DNA from: Acidisarcina sp.
Lineage (GTDB): Bacteria; Acidobacteriota; Terriglobia; Terriglobales; Acidobacteriaceae
NCBI GenBank assembly: GCA_035539175.1
Contig: DATLIY010000009.1
Coordinates: 1 to 64,000 of the forward strand
Length of the DNA: 64,000 nt
Direction of reading: 5' to 3'
Under the pieces are notes generated by a model. It was not told where the DNA came from. It was given only the letters and a program-made list of their open reading frames with translations, and made no database searches. Position numbers and translations under genes: made by a program. Positions 17,167-25,928 of this stretch are shown piece after piece. Within the stretch, counting starts at the first letter, position 1. Each line of letters starts with the position of its first letter.

Positions 17167-19335
17167 CTAATCCGCCAGTTCCCGTAGATGGATCAACTCC
17201 GAACTGTTGCCTTCTGGCAGGCTCACACCCAACCCGTGCTGCAGGAGTTCGGCACCAGTGGCCGTTCTGTCTGCCGAGGTGTGGTCTTGAAAGCGGAGGC
17301 TGTATCTACGATCCGGACGAAGCCCCTGCAGAACAAAGGAGTGGCGATCCTCATCCGGACCGGACCCGCGAAACGCATATACGACTCCATCTCCCCGCCG
17401 CGGGTCGAAATACTCAATGCCATCCCAGTGAACGCCATCCGGCCGCTGAGAGATGTGGTACAGATTTGCATCGCGGATCAATGGCCGCAATTCATTCTTG
17501 TAAAGAGCAAACTCCTGCTTGGCGGTGTCATGCTGGGACGGCGTCCAGGCGTTCGTATCCTGCATAATGGTCAACCAACCCATCATCCCGCTGCGCAGCA
17601 TGTACCGGAAATTTTCGATGGTTGGAGTCGGCCATTTTTGCACATAGTCCTCCAACATGGCCGCCGGCAAAACCTGGCTTGTGTCATAGAAAGCCTGCCG
17701 GTTCGACAGCGGATCATAGGAGTCCGTAATGGAAAAATAGTCGCCGTGTGCTGCACTGCCAAAGTCCACCATGCGCCCGCCATCGTTGCAGATCTCCAGC
17801 AGCAGTTCAGGATGCTCTCGTCGCAGATGCGAATAGATGTCGTAGTAGGCTCGCACCGCGTGGTAGTTTACGTCGGTCGAGTTCGCTGTATCCGGCATGT
17901 TGATGCCGCTGCCATTCACGCTCGACATCGACGGCGGGGCCTGCGCCATATGAGGATGATCGCTGCGGGCACAGTTTTTCGCCACCACATAGCCATCGTG
18001 TTCGAGCATATCCAGGCGATACTCGCGCACGATGCGCATGACCTCGCGCTGCGCGTAATCCCGGGCCGCAGGCAAACCGAGATCCGTCGTTCTCCCTACA
18101 AATTCATCCGGCTTCCAGTCGGCAGGCGCATCGGCCACCAGCCAGTCTCGAGTCTTTGGATTGTGCACATTCAAAGCTTCGGCTTCAGTGCTGACCCCTG
18201 CCTGCGCCCAGTCCACCCAGATGCCAAACTTGAGACCGCTCTTATGAGCCTCCTCCGAAAGAGCAGCAAGGCCATGCGGAAACTTCTTCTCGTCCGGATA
18301 CCAGTCGCCTACTCCGCGAAACCACCCTGCATCGAGGTGAAACATCTCCAGCCCCAACTCTGCCGAGTCCCGGATCATGCGATGCGATAACTCTTCGTTC
18401 ACTTGCATTCCGCTGCCCCAACTATTGTTCGTCAGCAACGGATAATGCGGGTCCTGCCATGTCACCGGATTCGTTAGAACCTGCCGCACCCAGGGGCGCA
18501 GAACGTTTCCTAATCCGTCGCGACCGCCGCTGAATCCGCCGACAAATACAGTCGGCGCATCAAAGCTCTCGCTTGGCAACAGCCGCGTGCGGAATGGACC
18601 GGGATCCGGATTCAAACCCGCCGCTCCCCGGATGAAGTTGCCCTCCCTCTGCAGACTCAACCGCGTACGCCCACTGAACTCCACCCCGACATACCACCCA
18701 TCCCCGGAACTGCTGGCACGTTCCACCATGAACCAGGGAATGATTTCGGTCTCACCATCTCTCGCATAGGAACTCGATGTTCCCTTCCACCGATAGCCAA
18801 CCGGAACCGCCAAGTGATGCGTCCCGATCGCAGATGGCTTCCCCGCCCCCTTATCGACGTAGAGATGTTCGAGCGCAACTCCTGGCCCCACGTGCCACTC
18901 GAAGCGAAAACTATCCTGCAAGGGAATTTGAATCTCTCGTGTGCTGAGATTTTCTATATGGATGCTGTGCTCAATTGGGCCGCTCGCGGCTGCAGCCTTC
19001 CACTCCCACGAAAGACGCAAGTGAGGAGAAGCGGATTCGTACACAAAGACGACGTGCTGAGGATCCGAGTGACTGGCGCCGCGATTGAGCCTCCATTGCA
19101 ACGGCACAGAGCGGCCATCCATATCCACGAACGCGATCGGGGTTTCGGAAGCTCCATTGATCCATGCTGCGGATCGACCAGTTTTCAAGCTGACAACGCG
19201 AGGAGCATGCTCGCCGGCTGCCAGTTGCAAAGTAGTCTGCTGGGTCTGGAGCATCGCAGAAATCTGTCCGAAAGCAGCACCCGCCCAGCCGAGACAAACG
19301 ATCCATAAGCAACACCTAATTACTCGTCGATACAT
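17167..19335 (-). CDS. Exported GH36-like alpha-galactosidase
   Basis: The 722-residue protein has a signal peptide ending near GAAFGQ, an N-terminal beta-supersandwich (to ~300), a TIM barrel (~300-640) and a C-terminal beta domain. FHLDAGWF near residue 332, GDWYPDEKKFPHGL, and EICNDGGRMVDFG followed by SITDSYD near 515-535 align with the clan GH-D alpha-galactosidase pattern; the latter Asp region should give the acid/base. The nucleophile segment, normally KWD, reads DMLEHDGYVV near 443, so this is a divergent member and could have another alpha-glycoside specificity. It is transcribed divergently from the FAH-family gene. Confidence 0.78.
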   Translation of the reverse strand: MYRRVIRCCLWIVCLGWAGAAFGQISAMLQTQQTTLQLAAGEHAPRVVSLKTGRSAAWINGASETPIAFVDMDGRSVPLQWRLNRGASHSDPQHVVFVYESASPHLRLSWEWKAAAASGPIEHSIHIENLSTREIQIPLQDSFRFEWHVGPGVALEHLYVDKGAGKPSAIGTHHLAVPVGYRWKGTSSSYARDGETEIIPWFMVERASSSGDGWYVGVEFSGRTRLSLQREGNFIRGAAGLNPDPGPFRTRLLPSESFDAPTVFVGGFSGGRDGLGNVLRPWVRQVLTNPVTWQDPHYPLLTNNSWGSGMQVNEELSHRMIRDSAELGLEMFHLDAGWFRGVGDWYPDEKKFPHGLAALSEEAHKSGLKFGIWVDWAQAGVSTEAEALNVHNPKTRDWLVADAPADWKPDEFVGRTTDLGLPAARDYAQREVMRIVREYRLDMLEHDGYVVAKNCARSDHPHMAQAPPSMSSVNGSGINMPDTANSTDVNYHAVRAYYDIYSHLRREHPELLLEICNDGGRMVDFGSAAHGDYFSITDSYDPLSNRQAFYDTSQVLPAAMLEDYVQKWPTPTIENFRYMLRSGMMGWLTIMQDTNAWTPSQHDTAKQEFALYKNELRPLIRDANLYHISQRPDGVHWDGIEYFDPRRGDGVVYAFRGSGPDEDRHSFVLQGLRPDRRYSLRFQDHTSADRTATGAELLQHGLGVSLPEGNSSELIHLRELAD

Positions 19336-19494
19336 ACCCGTCCCTCGGAGTCAAACATTGAACGGGTCGGCCCTTCGAAAACAACAAAGAATTTGCTTTC
19401 ACCGCTCCCCGTCGATACTAATAGATCTGTCCCGGCCGTCGGGGAGGCTTTGCCACAATCCGCACACTGAGCTGCGTCAAGGAAGGATTTGTAG

Positions 19495-20361
19495 ATGAAG
19501 CTGATTCGCTTTGGCAATTTGAATGAGGAGCGCCCGGGCTTGCTCACCGACGACGGCAGGCGGATCGATCTCTCTGGACACTTCGAAGACTGGAATCCGA
19601 CGTTTTTTCGGCGAAGAGGTTTGGCCGCACTCTCGGACCTGCTGGCTCAGACGGACCCGTCTCAATTTGCCGTCGTGGACGAAGCCGTGCGCCACGGCTC
19701 TCCTGTCGCTCGTCCCGGAAAGGTGATCTGCGTCGGTCTGAATTACTCAGACCACGCAGCCGAGGCTGGAATGGCCCTGCCCAAAGAACCCATTCTTTTC
19801 ATGAAGGGCTCGAATACCGTGGTCGGCCCCTACGACAACATACTGATTCCCCGGCGCAGCACCAAGACAGACTGGGAGGTCGAGCTGGGCATAATCATCG
19901 GGAAGGATGCACGGTACTTGAACAGCGTCGTTGAAGCGCCAGACTATATCGCTGGTTATTGTGTGTCGCACGACGTCTCTGAGCGGGAATTTCAATTAGA
20001 GCGCGGAGGCCAATGGACGAAGGGCAAGAGCTGCGATACCTTCAATCCGCTGGGGCCCGCACTGATCACTCCCGAAGAGATTCCCGATGTGCGATCCCTG
20101 GCGATGTCGCTTTCGGTCAATGGAGAAAGACGGCAGAGCGGAAATACCGGCACAATGATCTTTGATGTATACACGCTGGTCTATTACATCTCACAATTTA
20201 TGACTCTTGAGGCCGGCGATCTGATTTCGACTGGCACGCCGCCAGGTGTAGGGATGGGCATGAAGCCACCACAATTTCTCAAAGCTGGCGACATAGTCGA
20301 ACTCTCCATCGATGGCCTTGGCTCACAAAGGCAGGTCTGCATGGCGGAGCCTCTCAGCTAA
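19495..20361 (+). CDS. FAH-family hydrolase/hydratase (fumarylacetoacetase-like, probable sugar-acid catabolism)
   Basis: The 288-residue cytoplasmic protein has the FAH fold: GKVICVGLNYSDHAAEAG, then EPILFMKG, TDWEVELGIIIGK (metal-binding Glu cluster), GYCVSHDVSEREFQ, KSCDTFNPLGP and ISTGTPPGVGMG. Members include 2,4-diketo-3-deoxy-L-fuconate hydrolase, ureidoglycolate lyase-type proteins and 2-keto-4-pentenoate hydratases. With sugar hydrolases on both sides, a role in oxidative sugar (for example fuconate or rhamnonate) breakdown is my inference. AGGAAGGA lies 6 bases before the ATG. Confidence 0.85.
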   Translation: MKLIRFGNLNEERPGLLTDDGRRIDLSGHFEDWNPTFFRRRGLAALSDLLAQTDPSQFAVVDEAVRHGSPVARPGKVICVGLNYSDHAAEAGMALPKEPILFMKGSNTVVGPYDNILIPRRSTKTDWEVELGIIIGKDARYLNSVVEAPDYIAGYCVSHDVSEREFQLERGGQWTKGKSCDTFNPLGPALITPEEIPDVRSLAMSLSVNGERRQSGNTGTMIFDVYTLVYYISQFMTLEAGDLISTGTPPGVGMGMKPPQFLKAGDIVELSIDGLGSQRQVCMAEPLS

Positions 20362-20488
20362 GCGACCGCACCTCCCGTCAGCAGCAGCTCCCCTGCAGCA
20401 CTCGGGCTGATCGTTTTCTTCCCGCCCAATCTCGTATCTTTCCTATACAATTGCTCCCGGAAAACGTTTCCCACGGAGGATCGCGTCT

Positions 20489-22420
20489 ATGTCCTGGCAG
20501 CATGCCCTCTCTCGATCTGCTGTCCTGCTATGCCTGCCGCTCGCTGCGGCGCTCTATGCTCAACAGGTTCCCGCCTCCCAGAATACGGCTCTGCTGGAAG
20601 TCCATCTGCAAAAGCCCACCGCCAAAGTCAGCCCCATGCTCTATGGCCTGATGACAGAGGAGATCAACTACTCCTACGATGGCGGCCTCTACGGGGAATT
20701 GGTCAGCAACCGCTCTCTAAGCGAGAAGAGTTGGATGGGACCACCGCACTGGCTTGTCGTACAAAAGGGAGATTCCCTGGCATCGATCGAACTGGACAAA
20801 GCGAACGGCCCCAGTGCGGCTCTCACCAACAGCTTGAAGCTCATTGTTCGTAAAGCGGATGCCGGGAACCCCGCAGGCGTTGAAAATGACGGCTTCTGGG
20901 GATTTCCTGTCCGAGCGCGCACAACCTTCCAGGGATCCCTTTACGCCAAGGCCGACAGTGCCTCCGTGGGTTCCATTACCGTGAGCCTGGTCAGCAACGA
21001 CACGGGCCGCGTGGCCGCATCTGCCGTCGTGCCCGCGCCTGCAAGCGAGTGGAAGAAGTACGATTTTGAACTTAAGACTGGTGAGGTGGCTACCTCTTCC
21101 GCCTACCATCTCCTGCTTTCTGTGGAGCACCCCGGCAGCGTCTGGTTCGATCTTGTTTCGCTCTTCCCTCCGACGTATCACAATCGCCAGAATGGCAATC
21201 GCATCGACCTGATGGAAAAGATGGCGGCCATGAAGCCAACCTTCCTGCGCCTTCCTGGCGGGAATTATCTTGAAGGCAACCACATCTCTGAGCGGTATGA
21301 CTGGAAGAAGACCATCGGCCCGCTGGTCGACCGTCCAACTCACCCAAGCCCCTGGAACTACCATTCTTCGGATGGAATGGGTCTGCTGGAATTTCTTGAG
21401 TGGTGCGAAGACCTTCGCATCCAACCTGTGCTGGCGGTGTACGCCGGTTACTCGCTCATGGGCGAGCATGTCAATCCCGGAACTGACCTTCAACCGTACG
21501 TACAGGATGCGCTCGACGAAATCGAATACGTCACGGGTAGCACCAGCACCACGTGGGGAGCCGTCCGAGCAAAGAATGGTCATCCTCAACCGTTCCCTCT
21601 TACCTATGTAGAGATCGGAAATGAAGACTGGTTTGATAAGTCTGGCAGCTACGATGAGCGCTACGCACAATTCTACAAAGCCATCAAAAAGCAATACCCC
21701 AGCCTGCAATTGATCGCGACCACTCCCGTCAAGGGCATCACTCCGGACGTGATCGATGACCACTATTACAAGCACGCTGTCGAGTTCTACGACGACGTGC
21801 ACCACTATGACAAAACCGACCGCAACGGACCCAAGATCTTTGTTGGCGAGTGGGCAACGCGCGAAGGTTCTCCCACGCCCAACTTTGGCGCTGCTCTTGG
21901 CGACGCTGCGTGGATGACCGGCATGGAACGGAACAGCGACATCATCGTCATGGCTAGCTATGCGCCCCTGCTGGTCAACGTCAACCCGGGTGGCATGCAG
22001 TGGGAATCCGACCTCATCGGCTATGATGCGCTCACCAGCTACGGCTCGCCGAGTTACTATGCGCAGGTCATGTTCGGCAGTCACATTGGAACCGAGGTTC
22101 TCGACTCCAGGCTTGACGGTGCCGGACCACGCATCTTCTATTCCGTAACCCATGATCCGGCCAGGGGATTGTTGATCCTGAAGCTAGTCAATGGGTCGTC
22201 AATACCTCAGCCGCTTGAGATCAAGCTGGCCGGAGCGACGCAGGTAAAGCCCACTGCAACCCTCGTGAGTTTGAGCGCACACACCACGGAGGAGACAAAT
22301 TCCATCTCCGACCCAACGCGGATTGTTCCGATCCAAAGCACCCTCAAAACAGCCGGGGCAGACTTCCATCACGTCATTCCGGGCTACTCCATCCAGGTAC
22401 TGGAATTGTCGGTGAAATAG
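20489..22420 (+). CDS. Exported GH51 alpha-L-arabinofuranosidase
   Basis: The 643-residue protein has a signal peptide ending near LYAQQ. An N-terminal carbohydrate-binding-like beta-sandwich follows (~60-220), then a TIM barrel and the GH51 C-terminal beta domain (~500-640). LRLPGGNYLEGNHISERYDW is a GH51 hallmark. The acid/base Glu is in VEIGNEDWF near 376 and the nucleophile Glu in KIFVGEWATREG near 453. It removes arabinofuranosyl side chains from arabinan or arabinoxylan. GGAGG lies about 9 bases before the ATG. A TATACAAT -10-like element is at about 20443. A long hairpin follows the stop. Confidence 0.93.
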   Translation: MSWQHALSRSAVLLCLPLAAALYAQQVPASQNTALLEVHLQKPTAKVSPMLYGLMTEEINYSYDGGLYGELVSNRSLSEKSWMGPPHWLVVQKGDSLASIELDKANGPSAALTNSLKLIVRKADAGNPAGVENDGFWGFPVRARTTFQGSLYAKADSASVGSITVSLVSNDTGRVAASAVVPAPASEWKKYDFELKTGEVATSSAYHLLLSVEHPGSVWFDLVSLFPPTYHNRQNGNRIDLMEKMAAMKPTFLRLPGGNYLEGNHISERYDWKKTIGPLVDRPTHPSPWNYHSSDGMGLLEFLEWCEDLRIQPVLAVYAGYSLMGEHVNPGTDLQPYVQDALDEIEYVTGSTSTTWGAVRAKNGHPQPFPLTYVEIGNEDWFDKSGSYDERYAQFYKAIKKQYPSLQLIATTPVKGITPDVIDDHYYKHAVEFYDDVHHYDKTDRNGPKIFVGEWATREGSPTPNFGAALGDAAWMTGMERNSDIIVMASYAPLLVNVNPGGMQWESDLIGYDALTSYGSPSYYAQVMFGSHIGTEVLDSRLDGAGPRIFYSVTHDPARGLLILKLVNGSSIPQPLEIKLAGATQVKPTATLVSLSAHTTEETNSISDPTRIVPIQSTLKTAGADFHHVIPGYSIQVLELSVK

Positions 22421-22446
22421 CTTCTCCGTAGCATCCGGTTTGTTGC

Positions 22447-22493
22447 TGACTGGCACAAATCCACGGCTCTCTCAGCGGGATTGTGCCGGTCAG
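22447..22493. terminator. Long hairpin between convergent genes, probable bidirectional terminator
   Basis: The arms CTGACTGGCACAA and TTGTGCCGGTCAG pair over 13 positions with one G-T wobble, and ATCC/GGAT extends the stem past a bulged base. It lies between the stops of the GH51 gene and the nucleotidyltransferase gene. There is no long T-run, so termination efficiency is uncertain. Confidence 0.5.
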
Positions 22494-22502
22494 TCGCGAC
22501 GG

Positions 22503-23252
22503 CTACATCTGTAACGAAGGTATCTGTTGCAGATCGCGCGCGGCCTGCAGCACACTATCCGGCCTGCCAAGATCGCGCCAATAATATTCATTGGCGTCAA
22601 ACGCAAGAATCTTTTCCCCCTCTCCTGCCAAGTGCAGGTACGTCGAAATGATGGAGAAGATTCCCTCGTCCATTCTCGAAAAAATGCGCGGCGAGAGAAT
22701 ATGAACCCCAGAGAACGCGCGCGCCTGTGTCCGCTGCGCCCGTCGAACCAGCTCCGTCGTCCCGTCCCGCCCCGATCGCCGGCCGCAAAGCCGCATCTGT
22801 TCATCGAATAGCAGGTAGCGGGAGGTCTCACGATCCTGTACCGCCAGCGTGGCCAGCGCATCCGCTTCCTTGTGAAATTGCGTCATCCGCTGCAGATCAA
22901 TCGTGCTCAAGACGTCTACATTATGCAATAGGAATGGCCGCCCGGCATCTTTCGAATCCTCAAGAAAAAAACCTGCAGCTCTTTTCAAGCCGCCGCCAGT
23001 ATCCAGCAGAGTCTCTTCGCGGGAGATTTCGATCCGCATGCCGAAGTTCTTATTCTTTTCGAGATACTCGACAATCATGTCAGCGAAGTAATGCACATTT
23101 ACGATCACCTCGCGAACTCCAAACTCGCGCAGGCGAAGCAGCGTAATCTCCAGCATGGTTCGTCCAGCAACTTCCACCAGCGCCTTGGGACGGGAATCCG
23201 TGAGAGGCCGCAAGCGCGTGCCCAGACCAGCAGCAAGAATCATTGCTTTCAT
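22503..23252 (-). CDS. murU: Sugar-1-phosphate nucleotidyltransferase, MurU-like
   Basis: The 249-residue protein starts MKAMILAAGLGTRLRPLTDS, the GXGTRLXPLT signature of nucleoside-diphosphate-sugar pyrophosphorylases, followed by RPKALVEVAGR, the substrate-binding lysine motif, and LLHNVDVLS with a metal-binding Asp. MurU makes UDP-MurNAc from MurNAc-1-phosphate in a cell-wall recycling bypass; related enzymes use mannose- or heptose-1-phosphate. The gene overlaps by four bases (ATGA) the stop of the AmgK-like kinase gene, the partner enzyme in the MurU pathway, which is the main reason for this name. Confidence 0.75.
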   Translation of the reverse strand: MKAMILAAGLGTRLRPLTDSRPKALVEVAGRTMLEITLLRLREFGVREVIVNVHYFADMIVEYLEKNKNFGMRIEISREETLLDTGGGLKRAAGFFLEDSKDAGRPFLLHNVDVLSTIDLQRMTQFHKEADALATLAVQDRETSRYLLFDEQMRLCGRRSGRDGTTELVRRAQRTQARAFSGVHILSPRIFSRMDEGIFSIISTYLHLAGEGEKILAFDANEYYWRDLGRPDSVLQAARDLQQIPSLQM

Positions 23253-24676
23253 CTCGGCCAGTTCTCCTGTTCACGATGCTGCAAAAGTACCTCCACCCCG
23301 CTGCTACCCTGCAAATGCTTCGCCAGCCGTTCTGCCAGATAAACGGATCGATGCTGCCCGCCGGTGCAACCGAACGAGACCATAAGATTCTTGAAGCCGC
23401 GGCGCTGATAATTGCTTACGCTGGCGTCTACCAATGAAAAAGCATGATCGAGATACTGGTGCACGCTTTCCTGCTCATTCAAGTAGTCGATGACCGCTGA
23501 GTCTCTGCCAGTCAACTTCTTAAAACGTGCCTCACGGCCAGGATTCGGGAGACTCCGCGCATCGAATACGAATCCCCCTCCATGTCCCGTATCATCCTTT
23601 GGCAAGCCACGGTGAAAGGAGAAGCTGAAAATCCGTACCGTAATACTTGCTGCCGGAGTGGCCAGATCCTGCAATTTCTCCGATGCCAGCATGCCCCTGA
23701 AAGCTGCCATCAGCGCCGGAAGAGCGATCGGGAGTTGCACATAGTCGAGCAGCCAGCGCAGATTGTTGAGCGCATACGGAACGCTCTGCAAAAAATGAGA
23801 TTTGCGCTCATAGAAGCCACGAAATCCATAGGCACCCAGCGCCTGCATGATTCGCACGTAGACGTAGGCATAGTAGTACCGCATGAACTTTTCGCGATCC
23901 AGATCAAGAAAACCAGATAACGTATCCAGGTAGTGATCGAGTAATTGCTGTCGAAGGGCTGGTGGCAAATCCGCTTTGGCGTCATAGAGCAGAGATGCAA
24001 TGTCATACTGCAAAGCTCCGCGACGCCCCCCTTGATAATCCACAAAGAACGGAGACCCGTCTCGCAGCATCACATTGCGCGACTGGAAATCGCGATAGAG
24101 AAAGTAGTCGTGATCCGCGCTTAACAGGAACTTCGTTAAGCGGCTGAAGTCATCTTCCAGCGCTTGCTCATTGAAGGCGATGCCTGCGAGCCGTAGGAAG
24201 TAATACTTGAAGTAGTTCAAATCCCAGGCGATCGACTGGCGATCGAAGCTGGCTCGCGGATAGCATACCTTGTAATTCAGATCGCGCCCTGCCTCGACTT
24301 GAAAGCGCGGCAAAACCTCCACAACCCTGCGATAGGCTTCTACGGCCTCCGGAGCAATGATTTCGCCGTTGCGGTTCCGCGATAAAAACTCAAATAAAGT
24401 GGTGTCCCCCAGGTCTTCTTCGAGGTACGCGCCCTGGCTCAGATCCTCGATATAAATCTCCGGCACGGGCAAACCATAGCGGCGAAAGTGTCTGGAAAAC
24501 TCAAGAAAGGCAACGTTCTCTTCCCTTACGTCATACAGAACTCCGATAGCACTGACAGAGCCATTCTTGAGCCGGATGATCTTCCGCCCCGAACCGCCGA
24601 GTTGCCCCTGCAGCGGTTGTACCTGCTCCACCGGCAGGGTGAAATGCTTCTCGAAAAGCCTTTTCAGAACATCCAT
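23249..24676 (-). CDS. Fusion of an AmgK-like sugar kinase and a RapZ C-terminal domain
   Basis: Residues ~1-330 form an aminoglycoside-phosphotransferase-fold kinase with the catalytic loop YRDFQSRNVML near 195 and metal-binding DYQGGRRG. AmgK of this type phosphorylates MurNAc/GlcNAc at the anomeric carbon. Residues ~345-475 match the RapZ (YvcJ) C-terminal domain: FVFDARSLPNPG, LTGRDSAV, FGCTGGQHRSVYLAERLA. In E. coli that domain binds glucosamine-6-phosphate and a small RNA; the RapZ N-terminal nucleotide-binding domain is absent here. I prefer ATG 24676, where the kinase homology begins; an in-frame GTG at 24748 would add 24 residues. Followed by a coupled MurU-like gene. Confidence 0.85.
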   Translation of the reverse strand: MDVLKRLFEKHFTLPVEQVQPLQGQLGGSGRKIIRLKNGSVSAIGVLYDVREENVAFLEFSRHFRRYGLPVPEIYIEDLSQGAYLEEDLGDTTLFEFLSRNRNGEIIAPEAVEAYRRVVEVLPRFQVEAGRDLNYKVCYPRASFDRQSIAWDLNYFKYYFLRLAGIAFNEQALEDDFSRLTKFLLSADHDYFLYRDFQSRNVMLRDGSPFFVDYQGGRRGALQYDIASLLYDAKADLPPALRQQLLDHYLDTLSGFLDLDREKFMRYYYAYVYVRIMQALGAYGFRGFYERKSHFLQSVPYALNNLRWLLDYVQLPIALPALMAAFRGMLASEKLQDLATPAASITVRIFSFSFHRGLPKDDTGHGGGFVFDARSLPNPGREARFKKLTGRDSAVIDYLNEQESVHQYLDHAFSLVDASVSNYQRRGFKNLMVSFGCTGGQHRSVYLAERLAKHLQGSSGVEVLLQHREQENWPR

Positions 24677-24954
24677 AAAATATGAGTTTCCAGCGAATCG
24701 GAGGAATGAACTACCCGCGGATCCTTGAATGGAGATGCACGCAGGCACTGCAGAGGGGGGTGACCCTCTTTACAATATGCCTTCGTAGCTCATCCAAAGT
24801 GTAGCGCAAACTTCTTTGCAGCCGGGAGCCTGCCTAAGACAGCCTTTCCTGCAATTGAAAGATCCCTGATGCTTGCATATCCTTGCTAAGTAATTAGAAG
24901 CAGTTGGTTGATACTTCCACTGCCACTCGATATCGTCAACGTGGGGTCTTGAAA

Positions 24955-25614
24955 ATGCAGTTCTCCTGGCGTCTGGGATTACGCTTAGTTCTGGTGGCCA
25001 TCGCGGCAGCATTGCTTTGGGTTCGGTTCAGCTCGCCTCGCCACCCCAAGATTCCCGCGGTCAAACCGCCTACAGATCTGTCTCTCACCATGCCTCTTAA
25101 CGAGCCTGGAGGCGGCGAAGCCCCCGCTGACTCCTATGAGGTCTATTCCGATCTCTATAAGGCCCCTATGGATGAACCGTTAGCATTCGCGGATGAGTCT
25201 TGGACGGATATTCCACAGGTGGACGGAACCTGCCTGAAACCAACGACCCCTGCGGAACACGAGATGGTGGACGGTTTCGATGCGGGCAATCGCCAGAGGC
25301 ATCACTGGGAACAAAAATTCTCCATTCCCCAGGGCTATCAGCTACTACCCCAGCGCGAAGTATCTGTGGCCCAGCAATGTTTAGCAGCGCATTCGAGCGA
25401 TGCGCAATGCGAGAAATACAAGACGCTCCGCTACGTGCGCCTGCTGGGAATTCCCGCATTCGACCACACCCACACCCGTGCGCTGGTCTCTGTAGCAAAG
25501 AGCTGTGGCGTCCACTGCGGAAGCGGCGGAGTCTTCGCGGTCGAGAAAGTCAATGGAAAATGGCAGCGATCCGAAACGACAGATTTTATTCGCGACTGCA
25601 GTTGGATGTATTAG
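24955..25614 (+). CDS. Membrane-anchored protein of unknown function
   Basis: From ATG 24955 the product has 219 residues; an upstream in-frame start at 24904 would add 17 lacking any export feature. One N-terminal hydrophobic helix (LRLVLVAIAAALLWVRF) anchors or exports it. The rest is soluble and contains six or so cysteines (GTCLKP, AQQCLAAHSSDAQCEKY, SCGVHCGSGG, DCSWMY), which may form disulfides in the periplasm. I recognise no family. It stands alone between the divergent kinase/RapZ-C gene and the YceI remnant. Confidence 0.65.
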   Translation: MQFSWRLGLRLVLVAIAAALLWVRFSSPRHPKIPAVKPPTDLSLTMPLNEPGGGEAPADSYEVYSDLYKAPMDEPLAFADESWTDIPQVDGTCLKPTTPAEHEMVDGFDAGNRQRHHWEQKFSIPQGYQLLPQREVSVAQQCLAAHSSDAQCEKYKTLRYVRLLGIPAFDHTHTRALVSVAKSCGVHCGSGGVFAVEKVNGKWQRSETTDFIRDCSWMY

Positions 25615-25684
25615 CAATAAGCTGAAACAGGCTAGCCGAGTACCGAATCGAACGACAACACTGGTCGCACCAAACCATGCCTAT

Positions 25685-25744
25685 ACATGGATGGTCGGAG
25701 ATGAAGTGAAGATCAAAATCGATGTAGAGGCTGTCCGCGCATAG
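25685..25744 (+). pseudogene. Remnant of a YceI-like protein C-terminus
   Basis: The last 17 codons of a short frame read MVGDEVKIKIDVEAVRA followed by a stop. This closely resembles the conserved end of YceI-family lipid-binding periplasmic proteins (a GDEV.I.IDVE pattern). No upstream YceI beta-barrel sequence is present, and the frame upstream reads through the end of the preceding gene. I interpret it as the residue of a deleted gene, with modest confidence. Confidence 0.35.
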
Positions 25745-25928
25745 TTTTCAATAGCAAGGGCTCAACTCGCAAGCAGCGCACATGGCCGCCGCTTGTAACC
25801 GTATGCTCGCACGGAAGCGCCAAACCTTCCTTGTCAGCGGATGCTTCGTTGCAGCCGGTGGCGGCGTCCTTCCTTACTCGCGCAAACCACACTACAGAGA
25901 GCAATATGGTATTAGGGGGATATTCACG

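Noticed and set aside
17188-18390. 400-codon plus-strand open frame
   Set aside because: Antisense to the GH36-like gene; no start signal and no protein-like motif pattern.
20717-22153. 478-codon minus-strand open frame
   Set aside because: Antisense to the GH51 gene, which has complete catalytic motifs; no recognisable domain in the antisense frame.
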